Origin: Mytilus galloprovincialis
Lineage: Eukaryota; Mollusca; Bivalvia; Mytilida; Mytilidae
Assembly (NCBI RefSeq): GCF_965363235.1
Contig: NC_134849.1
Span: 13,232,863 to 13,296,862 of the forward strand
Length of the DNA: 64,000 nt
Reading direction: 5' to 3'
The position numbers were made by a program, and so were the translations under genes. This document shows, one piece after another, positions 10,301-18,825 of the stretch (the first letter of the stretch is position 1; each line of letters begins with the position of its first letter). The notes under the pieces are model-generated. The model did no database searches. It saw only the letters and a program-made list of their open reading frames with translations, and had not been told where the DNA came from.

Positions 10301-12398
10301 CAATCAGAAGAAGCGTTACATCCAAAATTAAATTATTTTATTTTAGACTTTACAGTCATTACCTACATACGAATTTGGGGATCAATATACATCCCAGTGC
10401 CAAGGAATTCCATGAAGATGTTCAACATGCTGTTTCTACATTTGCTAATTGTACCAATAGAAAAAGTCTTCGGGCATGTTTATATGATACAGTTCTATAC
10501 AAAAGGTTACGGGTACGTTTGATTATGATTAAGACGATATCAACTATTTAATGTTCATGCAGTGTGTATAATTGATAACAGTTCAACGACACCCACTTCA
10601 GACTCCTGACTTGGGACAGGAGCATAAAGTGATTATGTGTCTTGCAAGTGTATTTCTTTATTTATATATCTATAATTTCGGTAACTTTCTAAGTAAACAT
10701 TTCTTAAAGATTTATTTCTGGAGAAAACACACTAACTATATATATGTTTTCATCAAAATTTCAACCACCATTAATCTTGAGTAAAATAAAGTACTCCTGA
10801 AAACATGCTTAGTTCAATTTTCTTTCCATTCGGATTACAAAACCGTGTTTACGTTTCAGGCACCAATATCCTCGGGGTTTTACAGTACTTTTCTGCGTGA
10901 TTGGTTAAAGGTCTTTGACAAAGATCAGCTTATGGTTATACGCACTGAAGACTACGAACATAATATAGCAGGAACTCTGATGAAAGTGTTCAAATTCTTA
11001 AATCTGGGTATGTACAATACTCTCTTCCTTAAAATTAATATTTTGTCTCATACTTTGCATGTTTTATAGTGTATGGTTTTGCAAAATATTAAGCATTGTG
11101 AATGTTCTAATTGTATAGAATATTGAGTCCACTTTAACAAATGAAGTGATTGTTTTAATGTGCACGTTCATATTTTGTAATCCATGGCATGATACATTAT
11201 AATATATGTTGTTTATAAATAAATATGCTTTGGTTTATCATAAAAATTCCGAAAACGATTAACATAGTCAAATAAAGGAAATTCCAAGGGTACTAAACAT
11301 GCACCCCTTATTGTGAAACAAAGTTGTATGTTAATATTAAAGAATGTTTTGTATATTGAAAAAAAACACAATATGTCTTAAAGTACACGAACTGTTAAAC
11401 TTCGTTTGTTAATGCTTGTCAAAGTTCCATACCGTAAGACTAAAATATCTGTATATTTTCTAAAAGATGAATATTGTTTTGCTAATAGATTTTTTAATTG
11501 TTCCAGATTGCATGCGAGTGCGACATATATTGTACGATAGATAATTATACAATCAATATTCATGTATTTACCATTTGATTGTAAAGCAAAACTTGAAAAA
11601 CTGTTTTATACATGTTTCGTTACCGGTGTCACTTATTTGAATCGTTAGAGGTACATATTTTACTGAAACTCTTTGTGACGTCATATATGACGTACTATGT
11701 TGTTTGTATTACAATAATAAAATACAGAAGGGATTAGGGAATGTTTAAAAGAGACAACAACCCGACCGAAGAGGAAAAAAAAAACATTCATAATCACAAC
11801 TGGTCTTCAACACAGCGAGTAAAATACCAAATTCAGAGTCCGACGTCAGCTGACCACTAAGCAATAAATATATATTACATGTGTAGTTCAAGAAAAAGGA
11901 CGTCATACTAAACTCACAAACATATAAAATGAACTTAAATTTAAAAAAAAAACAAAAACATACAAGATTAACAAAGACCAGGAGCTCCTTACTTGTGACA
12001 GGCACAAAAGAGTATTTTGTTTTCTGTTGTAGAAAATTTATGAATTACTTGAAAGCATTTTTTTTACAGACAACGTAGGACCGTATGTGCTGGAGAAAAT
12101 GGCATGTAGAGAGTTGGAGTATAAAACAAATTACAGGTCGCCAATAATGAACGAAACGAGAAGCCTTTTAGAAACATTTTATTACGATAGCCAGCGCGAC
12201 ATGGACAGTCTACTAGAAGAATATGGAATAGACCTTTCACCTCAGCCACAAGATGAAATGGCCAGTAAAATAAACTGTTCAAGATTTATTGCCAGAAAGC
12301 CTTTATTGTCTAAACTTAAAAGGAGTAAAGTGAAACGCTATTTTATTAGCAAGAAAAACGCTACAAAATATTTCAGAAATAAATATATACCTCGTTAA
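1300..12398 (+). CDS. CHST15-like: carbohydrate sulfotransferase, CHST15 (GalNAc4S-6ST)-like, copy 1, 8 exons
   Basis: Predicted Golgi type II membrane sulfotransferase that would move sulfate from PAPS to a sugar on chondroitin/dermatan-like glycans. My coding segments are 1300-1307, 2243-2579, 4758-4968, 6817-6930, 9032-9191, 10347-10512, 10860-11007 and 12070-12398. All have GT/AG borders, the phases fit at every junction, and they sum to 1473 nt, giving 490 residues and a TAA stop. Residues ~8-30 are a signal anchor. The 5'-phosphosulfate loop is KSGTTDL (148-154, after CxxxFGV). The 3'-phosphate site is RDPAERLYS (272-280). Several NxS/T sequons follow (NWT, NCT, NCS, NAT). The mammalian enzyme has 561 residues; this one is shorter at the N-terminus. 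Family assignment rests on the FGxxKxGTTDL, KE.WxW.KRxG and FxxFLNL context. The substrate is inferred. Confidence 0.85.
1308..2242 (+). other. intron 1 of sulfotransferase copy 1
   Basis: Holds no gene. The stretch 1890-2165 resembles, in reverse, the 3' tail of the RT-type retroelement seen at 5400-5870 (AAATAAACTG, ACAAAGACAAGTAAC, then CTTAGCAACACGATC and ACCTCAGGTCAT), strongly decayed. Acceptor is TTTTATTTCTAG at 2242. Confidence 0.5.
2580..4757 (+). other. intron 2 of copy 1, with dispersed repeats
   Basis: Between donor ATG|GTAAGT (2580) and acceptor TTGTTATAG (4757). It contains a fragment of the mussel dispersed element of the TTAGACCGTTGG subfamily at about 2697-2865, a 14-bp minisatellite at 3268-3347, and a fragment of a second common dispersed element at about 3828-4010 (ACCCCGCCATATTC, AATTCAGTGGTTGTCG). 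The rest is AT-rich with no coding signal. Confidence 0.6.
3268..3347. repeat. 14-bp minisatellite, ~6 units
   Basis: Tandem CAAAGTGAGCCTGT/C units in intron 2. The orthologous tract in copy 2 (33374-33541) has about 12 units, so it doubled or halved since the segment was duplicated. Confidence 0.9.
4758..4968 (+). CDS. PAPS 5'-phosphosulfate-loop exon of copy 1
   Basis: A 211-nt exon that enters in phase 0 and leaves in phase 1. It encodes residues 116-185, including PCW, the KSGTTDL loop and KETWFWSWKRYGE. Its 3' border is GAAC|GTAAGT. Copy 2 (34955-35165) differs here by a single synonymous base, the strongest conservation in the duplicated segment. The last ~26 nt plus the donor are the seed of the minisatellite that follows. 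Confidence 0.85.
4942..5358 (+). repeat. ~30-bp minisatellite made of exon end plus 5' splice site
   Basis: About 13 units of ~30 bp, core CATGGAAACGGTATGGTGAA then CGTAAGTTGT. The first unit is the real exon end (codons S-W-K-R-Y-G-E) and donor of the 4758-4968 exon. Most units keep CGTAAGT, so the array is a row of donor-like sites. Because the unit is 10 codons long, the exon frame stays open for roughly three units before a stop. Copy 2 has the same array at 35144-35520 with fewer units. Confidence 0.9.
5380..5880 (-). mobile_element. 3' end fragment of an RT-type retroelement (in intron 3)
   Basis: On the minus strand 5869-5780 encodes LRKFYGRHHELVDRYGITV, which I recognise as the C-terminal part of a retroelement polyprotein of the RYIDD reverse-transcriptase type common in molluscs and other aquatic animals. 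It is followed (5770-5400) by that element's typical tail (ACTATTGTTTGTCTGTTTG, AGCCATGGCGTTGTCAG). The coding part is only a stump with early stops, so it is a dead insertion. It is also present in copy 2 (35570-36025) and therefore predates the duplication. The exact family is not assigned. Confidence 0.6.
5881..6816 (+). other. rest of intron 3, copy 1
   Basis: No gene. About 6110-6180 is a short piece of dispersed element (TCTATGGTCGGGTTGTTG). The remainder is AT-rich and unassigned. Acceptor is CTTTTTAG at 6816. Confidence 0.5.
6817..6930 (+). CDS. copy 1 exon 4
   Basis: A 114-nt exon, phase 1 in and phase 1 out, bounded by CTTTTTAG and ACAG|GTAAAA. It encodes HSDGPISTLKNFTDIFDVLP and onward to FVT. 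Copy 2 (36957-37070) differs by two conservative changes (I to L, V to L). Confidence 0.8.
7411..8695 (+). mobile_element. nonautonomous dispersed element in intron 4
   Basis: Starts AGCTCACCAGGACGCGAAGG and ends GAGAGCCTCTTGTTT. It matches the layout of a widespread bivalve repeat, with inner landmarks ACTACTGGGCCAAATACC, CATGGCCGCCATGGCT (twice, near 7605 and 8090) and GATCTATCAGCCCTG (twice). The two landmark sets show an internal duplication. No protein is encoded. It is shared with copy 2 (37551-38743), so it is older than the duplication. The rest of intron 4 (6931-7410, 8696-9031) is unassigned apart from a decayed retroelement tail near 8830-8985. Confidence 0.6.
9032..9191 (+). CDS. 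copy 1 exon 5, start of 3'-phosphate site
   Basis: A 160-nt exon, phase 1 in and phase 2 out, encoding GHGDPMDIWYPFNWTLIPQ through NIRLILVIRDPAER. R272 of the RDPxxRxxS signature lies here; the serine is in the next exon. In copy 2 (39384-39543) PFNWT has become RFDWT, which removes an N-glycosylation sequon. Confidence 0.85.
9192..10346 (+). other. intron 5 of copy 1 with two dispersed-repeat copies
   Basis: About 9240-9310 holds a fragment GAACTTCGGTAGGAAAACTG of a common mussel repeat. About 9588-9785 is a TTAGACCGTTGG-type element ending in GAGAGTTGTCTC...CATACCACATCTTC. About 9905-10090 is a fragment with CAAGTCGGGAGCCTG. No coding signal. Confidence 0.55.
10347..10512 (+). CDS. copy 1 exon 6
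   Basis: A 166-nt exon, phase 2 in and phase 0 out, bounded by ATTTTAG and CGG|GTACGT. It encodes LYSHYLHTNLG through CLYDTVLYKRLR and includes S280 of the 3'-phosphate-binding signature. Copy 2 (40747-40912) has T to K, G to A and H to Y changes but stays open. Confidence 0.85.
10860..11007 (+). CDS. copy 1 exon 7
   Basis: A 148-nt exon, phase 0 in and phase 1 out, encoding APISSGFYSTFLRDWLKVFD through VFKFLNL. The GxYxxFLxDWLxVFDKxQ and FxFLNL patterns are typical of the CHST15 group. Copy 2 (41295-41442) has only synonymous differences. Confidence 0.85.
11008..12069 (+). other. intron 7 of copy 1
   Basis: Contains a possible short alternative last exon at 11507-11544. About 11730-11840 holds a minus-strand dispersed fragment (GAGACAACAACCCGACCGAA, then GGTCTTCAACACAGCGAG). 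From about 11578 to the last exon the sequence is missing in copy 2. Confidence 0.55.
12070..12398 (+). CDS. copy 1 terminal exon
   Basis: A 329-nt exon after TTTTTTTACAG. It completes the split D382 and encodes DNVGPYVLEKMACRELEYKT and onward to a strongly basic tail ending NKYIPR-stop. It contains the sequons NCS and NAT. The first ~167 nt are absent from copy 2. Confidence 0.8.
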
Positions 12399-12399
12399 T

Positions 12400-14270
12400 T
12401 TGTATTCGATTATAGATTTCATTTTGAAACAACAGTCAAATTTATAAATAGATCGAACTAATGAATTTAGTAAGGATGCACATTAATCATAACATGTACC
12501 CAATCCTCTAGTGGAGACAAGTCTCAAAATGTAATCTCGAGTCTGGGATGTCACAGGTTTGTCTGAAGCTGTGGTTTATTATATTGCTTCTCCGCTTAAT
12601 TATACACGGTTATTGAGAGTAAGATGTCAAAATGGTCGGCTCAGTGTCATTCTTCTTGTGGACTTCAACATTGCTAAAAATCAATTCAGCGTAACAGTTT
12701 AGTACCAAACAGGATTTTGAATACTTACATCCTACATACTTTCTAGCAAACAATTGTTACGACATCCGCAGATTTTAAATATTTCGAAGAAAAAAAAAAA
12801 AAAACCGAATATAACAAAGTTTAATAATGTCTAAATTAATACGAATAATAGTTCTTGAAAGTGAATCGTCGCGAATTCGACTCTCAAGTGCTATACATCA
12901 AATAAAATAGTTTCCAAAATTAACATCAATTTTATCAGCAATCAAACCCAGGCGTTAAAGCTTTTGTGTGAAACTACCTATTCTAGAGGCCGCATGAATC
13001 AGATGTGAATATAAAAAAATAATCTTTTAGAGTACATATAATCTAACACCCTTTCATCTTGTAATGCTTTTAACAAGTAATCTTACAACAAAGTATATAT
13101 TACCCAATGCAAACTAAGGATACATTGATAGAGTTGGTTCTGCTTTGTTTCGTAGAAAAACATGGCTAACATAGCTACAATTATCTTGAAGTAGGAAGGA
13201 TAAATCGTACTTTGTAAAAAAAAAATTGATTCAATAGAAAATCCAAAACTGACCTTTTCAAAATATTTGAATTCGTTAATTGTTATAATATTTTACAGTT
13301 TATAAGACCTGGTTTTTCAATTGTCATTTCCATGGGATCCAACGTTGCGCAGTTGTCGACTCCTTTTATCATAATAAGAGGCTGTGTTACAATGGTTTAT
13401 TATATTGCTTTTCCTTTTAATCATACAAGGTTATTGCGAGTAAGACGTAAAAATTGTCGGCTCAGTGTCATTCTTCTTGTGGACTCATACCTTGTGGACT
13501 TTAACATTGTTAATAAATTAATTCAGCGTGATTGTCTTGAACCAAACAATAAGTGGATTGAAAATAATTCGAATAAATGAAACCATCACAAATAGAGCAA
13601 ACTAATAATTTCTTTATCAAATACATTAATACAAATACTAGTTCTTAAAAATAAAGTGTCGCGAATTCGGTTCTCATGTGCTCAACACAAAATAAAATAT
13701 TTTCCAAAATTAACATCAATTTCATCAGCAATCAAATCAGGGTTTCAAAGCATTTGTGAAACTACATATTCTAGAGGCCACATTAATCAGATGTGAATAT
13801 AAAACAAATCTAAATCTGTTAGAGAACATATCATCTAAACCCTATCATCTTGTGATAATGTCAATACATTTGACTACCCTTTACCATATACCAAGGGGTT
13901 TATGTTCCACAATCAAAACTAAAGGACAAATTGACATAGTTGGTTCTGCTTTGTTTCATAAAATATAAGGACTAACGTAGTTACAAGTATCTCGACGTAG
14001 GGAAAGATAAATCGTACTTTGTAAATAAATTGCTTTGATTCAATAAAACATATTCCTCTGAAACTGCCCTTATAAAGATGTTTGCATTTATTAATTGTCA
14101 AAATATTTTAATATTTATAAGACGTGTTTTTTTAACAAACAATTGTCATTTCTATGGGAACTAATGGTGCTCAGTTGACGACTTGTTCTACAATTTATAA
14201 GTTGCTGACTTACAATACAGTTGCTTCTTGAAAAAAATTAAAAGAATCCAGTATTACACTTTAATTTAAC
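12400..14270. repeat. diverged ~0.8-kb tandem duplication after gene copy 1
   Basis: No gene. Two related blocks of about 800 bp lie in tandem (roughly 12540-13300 and 13330-14100). Landmarks repeat with a ~0.8-kb shift: GGCTCAGTGTCATTCTTCTT (12640, 13460), CCAAAATTAACATCAATTT (12915, 13705), GTTGGTTCTGCTTTGTTTC (13130, 13940). They are clearly diverged, and the pair is also present in copy 2 (about 42340-44100), so it is older than the segmental duplication. Confidence 0.8.
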
Positions 14271-15180
14271 TTTTCGCTATATTGATGATGTACTGTTATT
14301 AAATAACAATCTTTAGTGACTTTGTTGGATGCATTGTAGTCATCGTATGTCAAAGGAACTTCAGACACAGTTAAGGAAGCCTTATATTTTGACTTACATC
14401 TATAAATTCATAATAAGGTCCGGTTGCGAACGTAACTGTACGGTGAAAGAGATGATTTAAGCCCTCCCAATTATGAACTGCCAATTTTTATTTAGCAATA
14501 TTCCTTGATAACGGATAAAAGCTATTCAAATAAGAGTTTCCAGTGGTGAACTTGAAATCATCCCTTGCCATTTGATTAGAGACTTTCCGTTTGGAATTTC
14601 CTCGGATTTCAGTATTTTTGAGATGCTACTTTTTGATATTTGATGTATTTATTTGGCAAATAAAATTCAAAACAAAAAGAAAAAGAAGAACCATATAATC
14701 TTTAGTATAGAGAATGTTTGTGTGAGTAACCTTTAGTTATGAAATCAATGTTCGTTTTTCTATTGTCACGCTTTGTTGAAATAATGAATCCCAAATATTT
14801 GTACACAGACATCATGAACATTCTGCACCAGTAGTTTAGAATTATGAAATAATGTTGAATTTCTGTAACGAGTAGAAGGGTTTCATTGCAATTAAAGGTA
14901 TATGTCAGATATGAAGATTATTTTTTGAGTGATACTTGACACATATACGTGTTGAATTATTTTGTAACAATAATGGAAAGAGGGACATTTTTTGGCGCAA
15001 TAATCTGGAACAATAGAGATCAACCCGGTCTTTATTAGGGTTCGTGATCCTCAATGTTCAGTTTATAGTTTGTGTTTTGTGTATCGTTCTTTGTCTTTTG
15101 GTCTTTTTTTTATTTTTGTCTGATGAGTTTGAATGTCACTTTGATATCTATTTTTTCCCTTTTCGGAATTATAAAGCTGA
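14271..15180 (+). pseudogene. decayed RYIDD-type reverse-transcriptase element
   Basis: Starting at 14272 the plus strand reads FRYIDDVLLLNN, the catalytic Y-x-D-D motif of a reverse transcriptase. With frameshifts and stops it continues through DTVKEALYFDLHL (near 14365-14405) and LRT*LYGERDDL (14421-14460). The order of motifs fits the same retroelement type as the fragment at 5380-5880. A worn 3' tail with GTTCGTGATCCTCAATGTTC and GATGAGTTTGAATGTCACTT lies at about 15040-15170. It is dead: many stops, no intact domain. Where copy 2 homology stops (44107) is where this remnant begins. Confidence 0.6.
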
Positions 15181-18028
15181 TTTAACTGTAACAATTTCAT
15201 GTATGAAAGTTGGATAGATTCGAAAAATTAGATGAGAGATTAGTTTTTTCTGACCTGTGTCCATGATACACCTATTCAACTTAATCAAATTGGGATTTCC
15301 AATGATCTAGTATATAGAATATTTTTTCAAATGAAGAATAACAAAATCAGTTTTAATTATGCAAATGCCGCAATGATTTATAGACGGATACCAATATCAT
15401 TTAAAGTTGTTGGTCATTAATGTTGAACTGGATATTAGACAATTGAATAATTTTTACTGTCTTTTATTTAAGTAATGAACAGGCCTACAAATACTAAAGC
15501 GAACTATAAAAACTCCAAATACTGAACAGATGATCATAAAAATAATATAAATATACTTAACTAACAATAAAATAACCTATAACGTCTGTTAATTTATTTG
15601 AAACAATAACCTTGTAACAAAATTAGGTCATAAATGCACTAAACAAAGCATTTTTGTAATGTATTAACAATATTTGCAATAAATCAGTGCATACACCATT
15701 CAAATGTTAAAATTGTTTAATGATATGACATTAAAAGACTCCGACTTGCATCGAGCATCAATCGTTTATAGGATATACGAAGAAACGATTGATGCTCGAT
15801 GCAAATCGGAGTCTTTTAATGTCAAATTAATAATTTTACAGATAGCTGGTACGACATATAATTCCAAAATTATGAAAATATGTCTGAAAAATAATACCTT
15901 TTTTTTTACTTTGAACTTTTTTTCTTCGGAATATGTACACGTGTGTAACGGTTTTTGTATATCTATATTGTAAACATCAACCGTAAGATGTAATTGGGTG
16001 TTTTTAGCCAGGACAACATTAGATGTAGTTTACTGTAATGTGTTCAACTAATCTCAATGGTTTGTCGATTAGAGTTAAAGTCATGGAATAATTGTAAGGT
16101 GTACATTTCAGTCTGGCAATGTTTGACTACATTTGTATAGTTCATTGCTAAATGCTTTGGTTTTATGTTAAAGCTGGTTGTAAGATTATATAAGGAATAC
16201 TATCAGTTATATTTAAAGTGCATATTGTTTATAAAGTATATATGCCTGTATTGCAAGGTTCATCAGGCCTTGGTCTCATTTTCATGGTTCATTTGTTGAT
16301 ATTCAAACATTACGGTTTGTCTGTATCTTGTACATGTTGTAAGTCAACAGAAACGCGAATATGTGGTATTATGGTCAATGAGACAACGCTCCATCAAACT
16401 CTATTTAGTGTATAAATAAATTGTACGGTGTAACTGTCTGTCTGACTTGGTTTATCTGACCTCAAACTCGACATCATTTGTATGGTTTATGCATAATTTC
16501 AACTTTTGGGATATCTTGAGGACTATCAACTTCAAATCTATCTTGGAAAGTTAATCAAACACGCCAATTCATCTCATTGTGTCGCTGCATTAAGCATTTT
16601 AAAACATGATACGAGTTCAAGAAAAGCAAAACCATTCAGAGGAATCTCTATACAATATATATTGTGCTGCATCCGAATTTTGTTAAATACAGGATATAGT
16701 GACTTTAGCAGACCTTAACAGCAAGGATTCCAAACAAAATGATAACCAAGCAAAGCAAACAACAAAAAGCAAACTTTCTTGAAGGACATAGAGCAAACAT
16801 CAGTAATCTTTTTACCTTTCATGGGTGTTTTTGTTTACTACATTATAATTTCCTGTAGAAATAGAAAAAAATATTAAAGATTACACTGTTCAAACAAAGA
16901 TATCACACTTTTTGTTTTTGATTTATAAAACAAAATACATAATTATATATACCAGCTTTGTTAAATGTTTGGTAAAACTATAATTTTTTCACTTCTTTTC
17001 TCGTACTATAAACAACAATATTATGTATTTGTAAACAAATATTTCCGTATTCGATCACTGTATTCCTTTTAGTTATTATTTTCATTTACCCATGTACTTT
17101 ATTATATTTGGCGACAGGTTGTCTTTGTGATATCGTTTTTAAAATATCCCAACCCTGATGTTATTGATTTTCTTATTCACATTGTGTCATGTATCAAATT
17201 TATTAGTGCAGTGTATGTTCACTTGTTTGTGTTAATATGTCTTTTGATTTGTTAAGGCATTTCAATTGATATTTTATAGTGTGTCTTTCTATATTGTGAT
17301 GCTACACCATTATTTCAGGTAAAGGTGAAGGTTTGTATCTATTGAAAGGTTTAAACCAGCTGCATTTGTTTGCACCTGTCCTAAACCAGAAATATAGTGT
17401 TCAGTAGTTGTTGTCGTTTGTTGATGTGGCTCATAAGTGTTTCTAGTTTGAATAAAAGTGCGTTTGAAATTGATACGTACAAGATATTTTTATTGGATAT
17501 ACGAAGATTTGAAGTCTATGAAATTTATTATCAATCTGATTTATCTAGGGTATTCAAACCTTCGTCAGCAATTTCCACTAATAATCGTCATCAGTCGAAT
17601 TCGCCATTTTAATAATAATATTTGGTGTTTTTTAACTACGTGTTATCATTCAATTTTGATATAAGCCTTTCTAAAGGATGTCTGCAAAGCAGTAATTTTG
17701 GAGTGAATATTCATGTGTGAAAAGAAAATTGCATACTTGTATTCGCATATTTTCACAAGTTGATTGAAGGCTATGTAGTCAATGAAAAATGAAAACAAGC
17801 AAATTAATTTGGCAGAAAAGTATTCTTTAATACGGAAATACACTATTATTGTATCCAGTCGTGTTTTATATACAATAAATGGAAATCTGGACTTGTTATA
17901 TATTGAAATTGTAAAAATTATCTGTACATTTGGGAGAGGCATATTACTCTTAAAACATCCATGTCTTACAACGCCGATCTCTAGATCTATTTCAAAAATG
18001 CATAGTTATTCAAATAACTTATATATAC
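15181..18028. other. intergenic, mostly unassigned
   Basis: No convincing gene. It includes the 41-bp hairpin at 15727-15823 and scraps of dispersed repeats near 16340-16400 (GGTCAATGAGACAACGCTCC) and 17395-17440. Open frames here are short and AT-driven. Confidence 0.5.
15727..15823. repeat. near-perfect inverted repeat, 41-bp arms
   Basis: Arm 1 is 15727-15767 and arm 2 is 15783-15823, with one mismatch in 41 (C in arm 1 against T in the complement of arm 2) and a 15-nt loop. Each arm runs from GACATTAAAAG... to ...CAATCGTTT. It would fold into a long hairpin if transcribed. No terminal features of a known transposon were seen. Confidence 0.95.
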
Positions 18029-18825
18029 TTAAGACCTGCAACAAGTAACGTGATCAAAGTGGATGAAACAAATATTGTCAGGAAAACCCAAAAACAAAAC
18101 TTTATCAAGAGCTGATATTGCTTCCTTCCATGTTACACAAACTTCTTCTCCTTCAAAACAAAGATCCTCATGGGTAGCCAATGTCGTCAAACTTCCTCTT
18201 TTCCAAACACATGGAATTTTCAGGTTCGTTATGTTTTCGGCACTTTTTTGTGAGTGTTTTTAATATGTTATACACTGATTCATTATCAGACCGATGTGCA
18301 CATCCGGATTCTATTGCTGAAATGATTACAATCACACTTCCGACAAATATTTGTAGCATGATATATATAGAAACAATAGGAATAGATTCTGAACTCTGTG
18401 GTAACGCATCACTGATAATCGTTAGAAACACAGCATATGCTAGCCAGACTGTTATAACATATCCTATGCGTTCCCCTGTGTCAACCGGTATTTTGAATGT
18501 AAAGATATCCAATATTGAAATTAACAAGATCGGTATGATATAATTCATTATAGCGTACAATGATTTTTGTTGAATCATGATTGTAAACCGAACTTTCGTC
18601 TCGTGAGATTCCGCGAGATTCACGGCAGATGACGATACTATTTTCCATTCACCATGTTTCTGTAGATCATCTGCCAATACTATTCCCTTGCTTCCTTGTG
18701 TTATATGAACATCTGCACTAGCCAAACTCCACGCCTCAAAATCTAAATGACATGTCTGCCTATCAAAAGGGAAGTACTTCGGTGTTGACATGAATATCAA
18801 TAATGTGGTAATTTTTACAAATTTC
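18029..18825 (-). pseudogene. Cys-loop ligand-gated channel (nicotinic receptor-like), broken 3' part
   Basis: On the minus strand from acceptor TTGTTAACAG (first base 18825) the frame runs through YFPFDRQTCHLDFEAW (Cys-loop), a short spacer, then TM1 (NYIIPILLISILDIF), TM2 (GERIGYVITVWLAYAVFLTI) and TM3 (IPIVSIYIMLQIFVGSVIVI), stopping at 18168-18170. TM4 is still readable in another frame at about 18150-18029 (VCVTWKEAISALDKVLFLGF), so there is a frameshift near 18180. The first cysteine of the Cys-loop, expected 14 residues before the second, is Phe (TTC for TGC). No extracellular-domain exons were found upstream. Such receptors are strongly expanded in bivalves; this looks like a decayed member. 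Confidence 0.75.
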
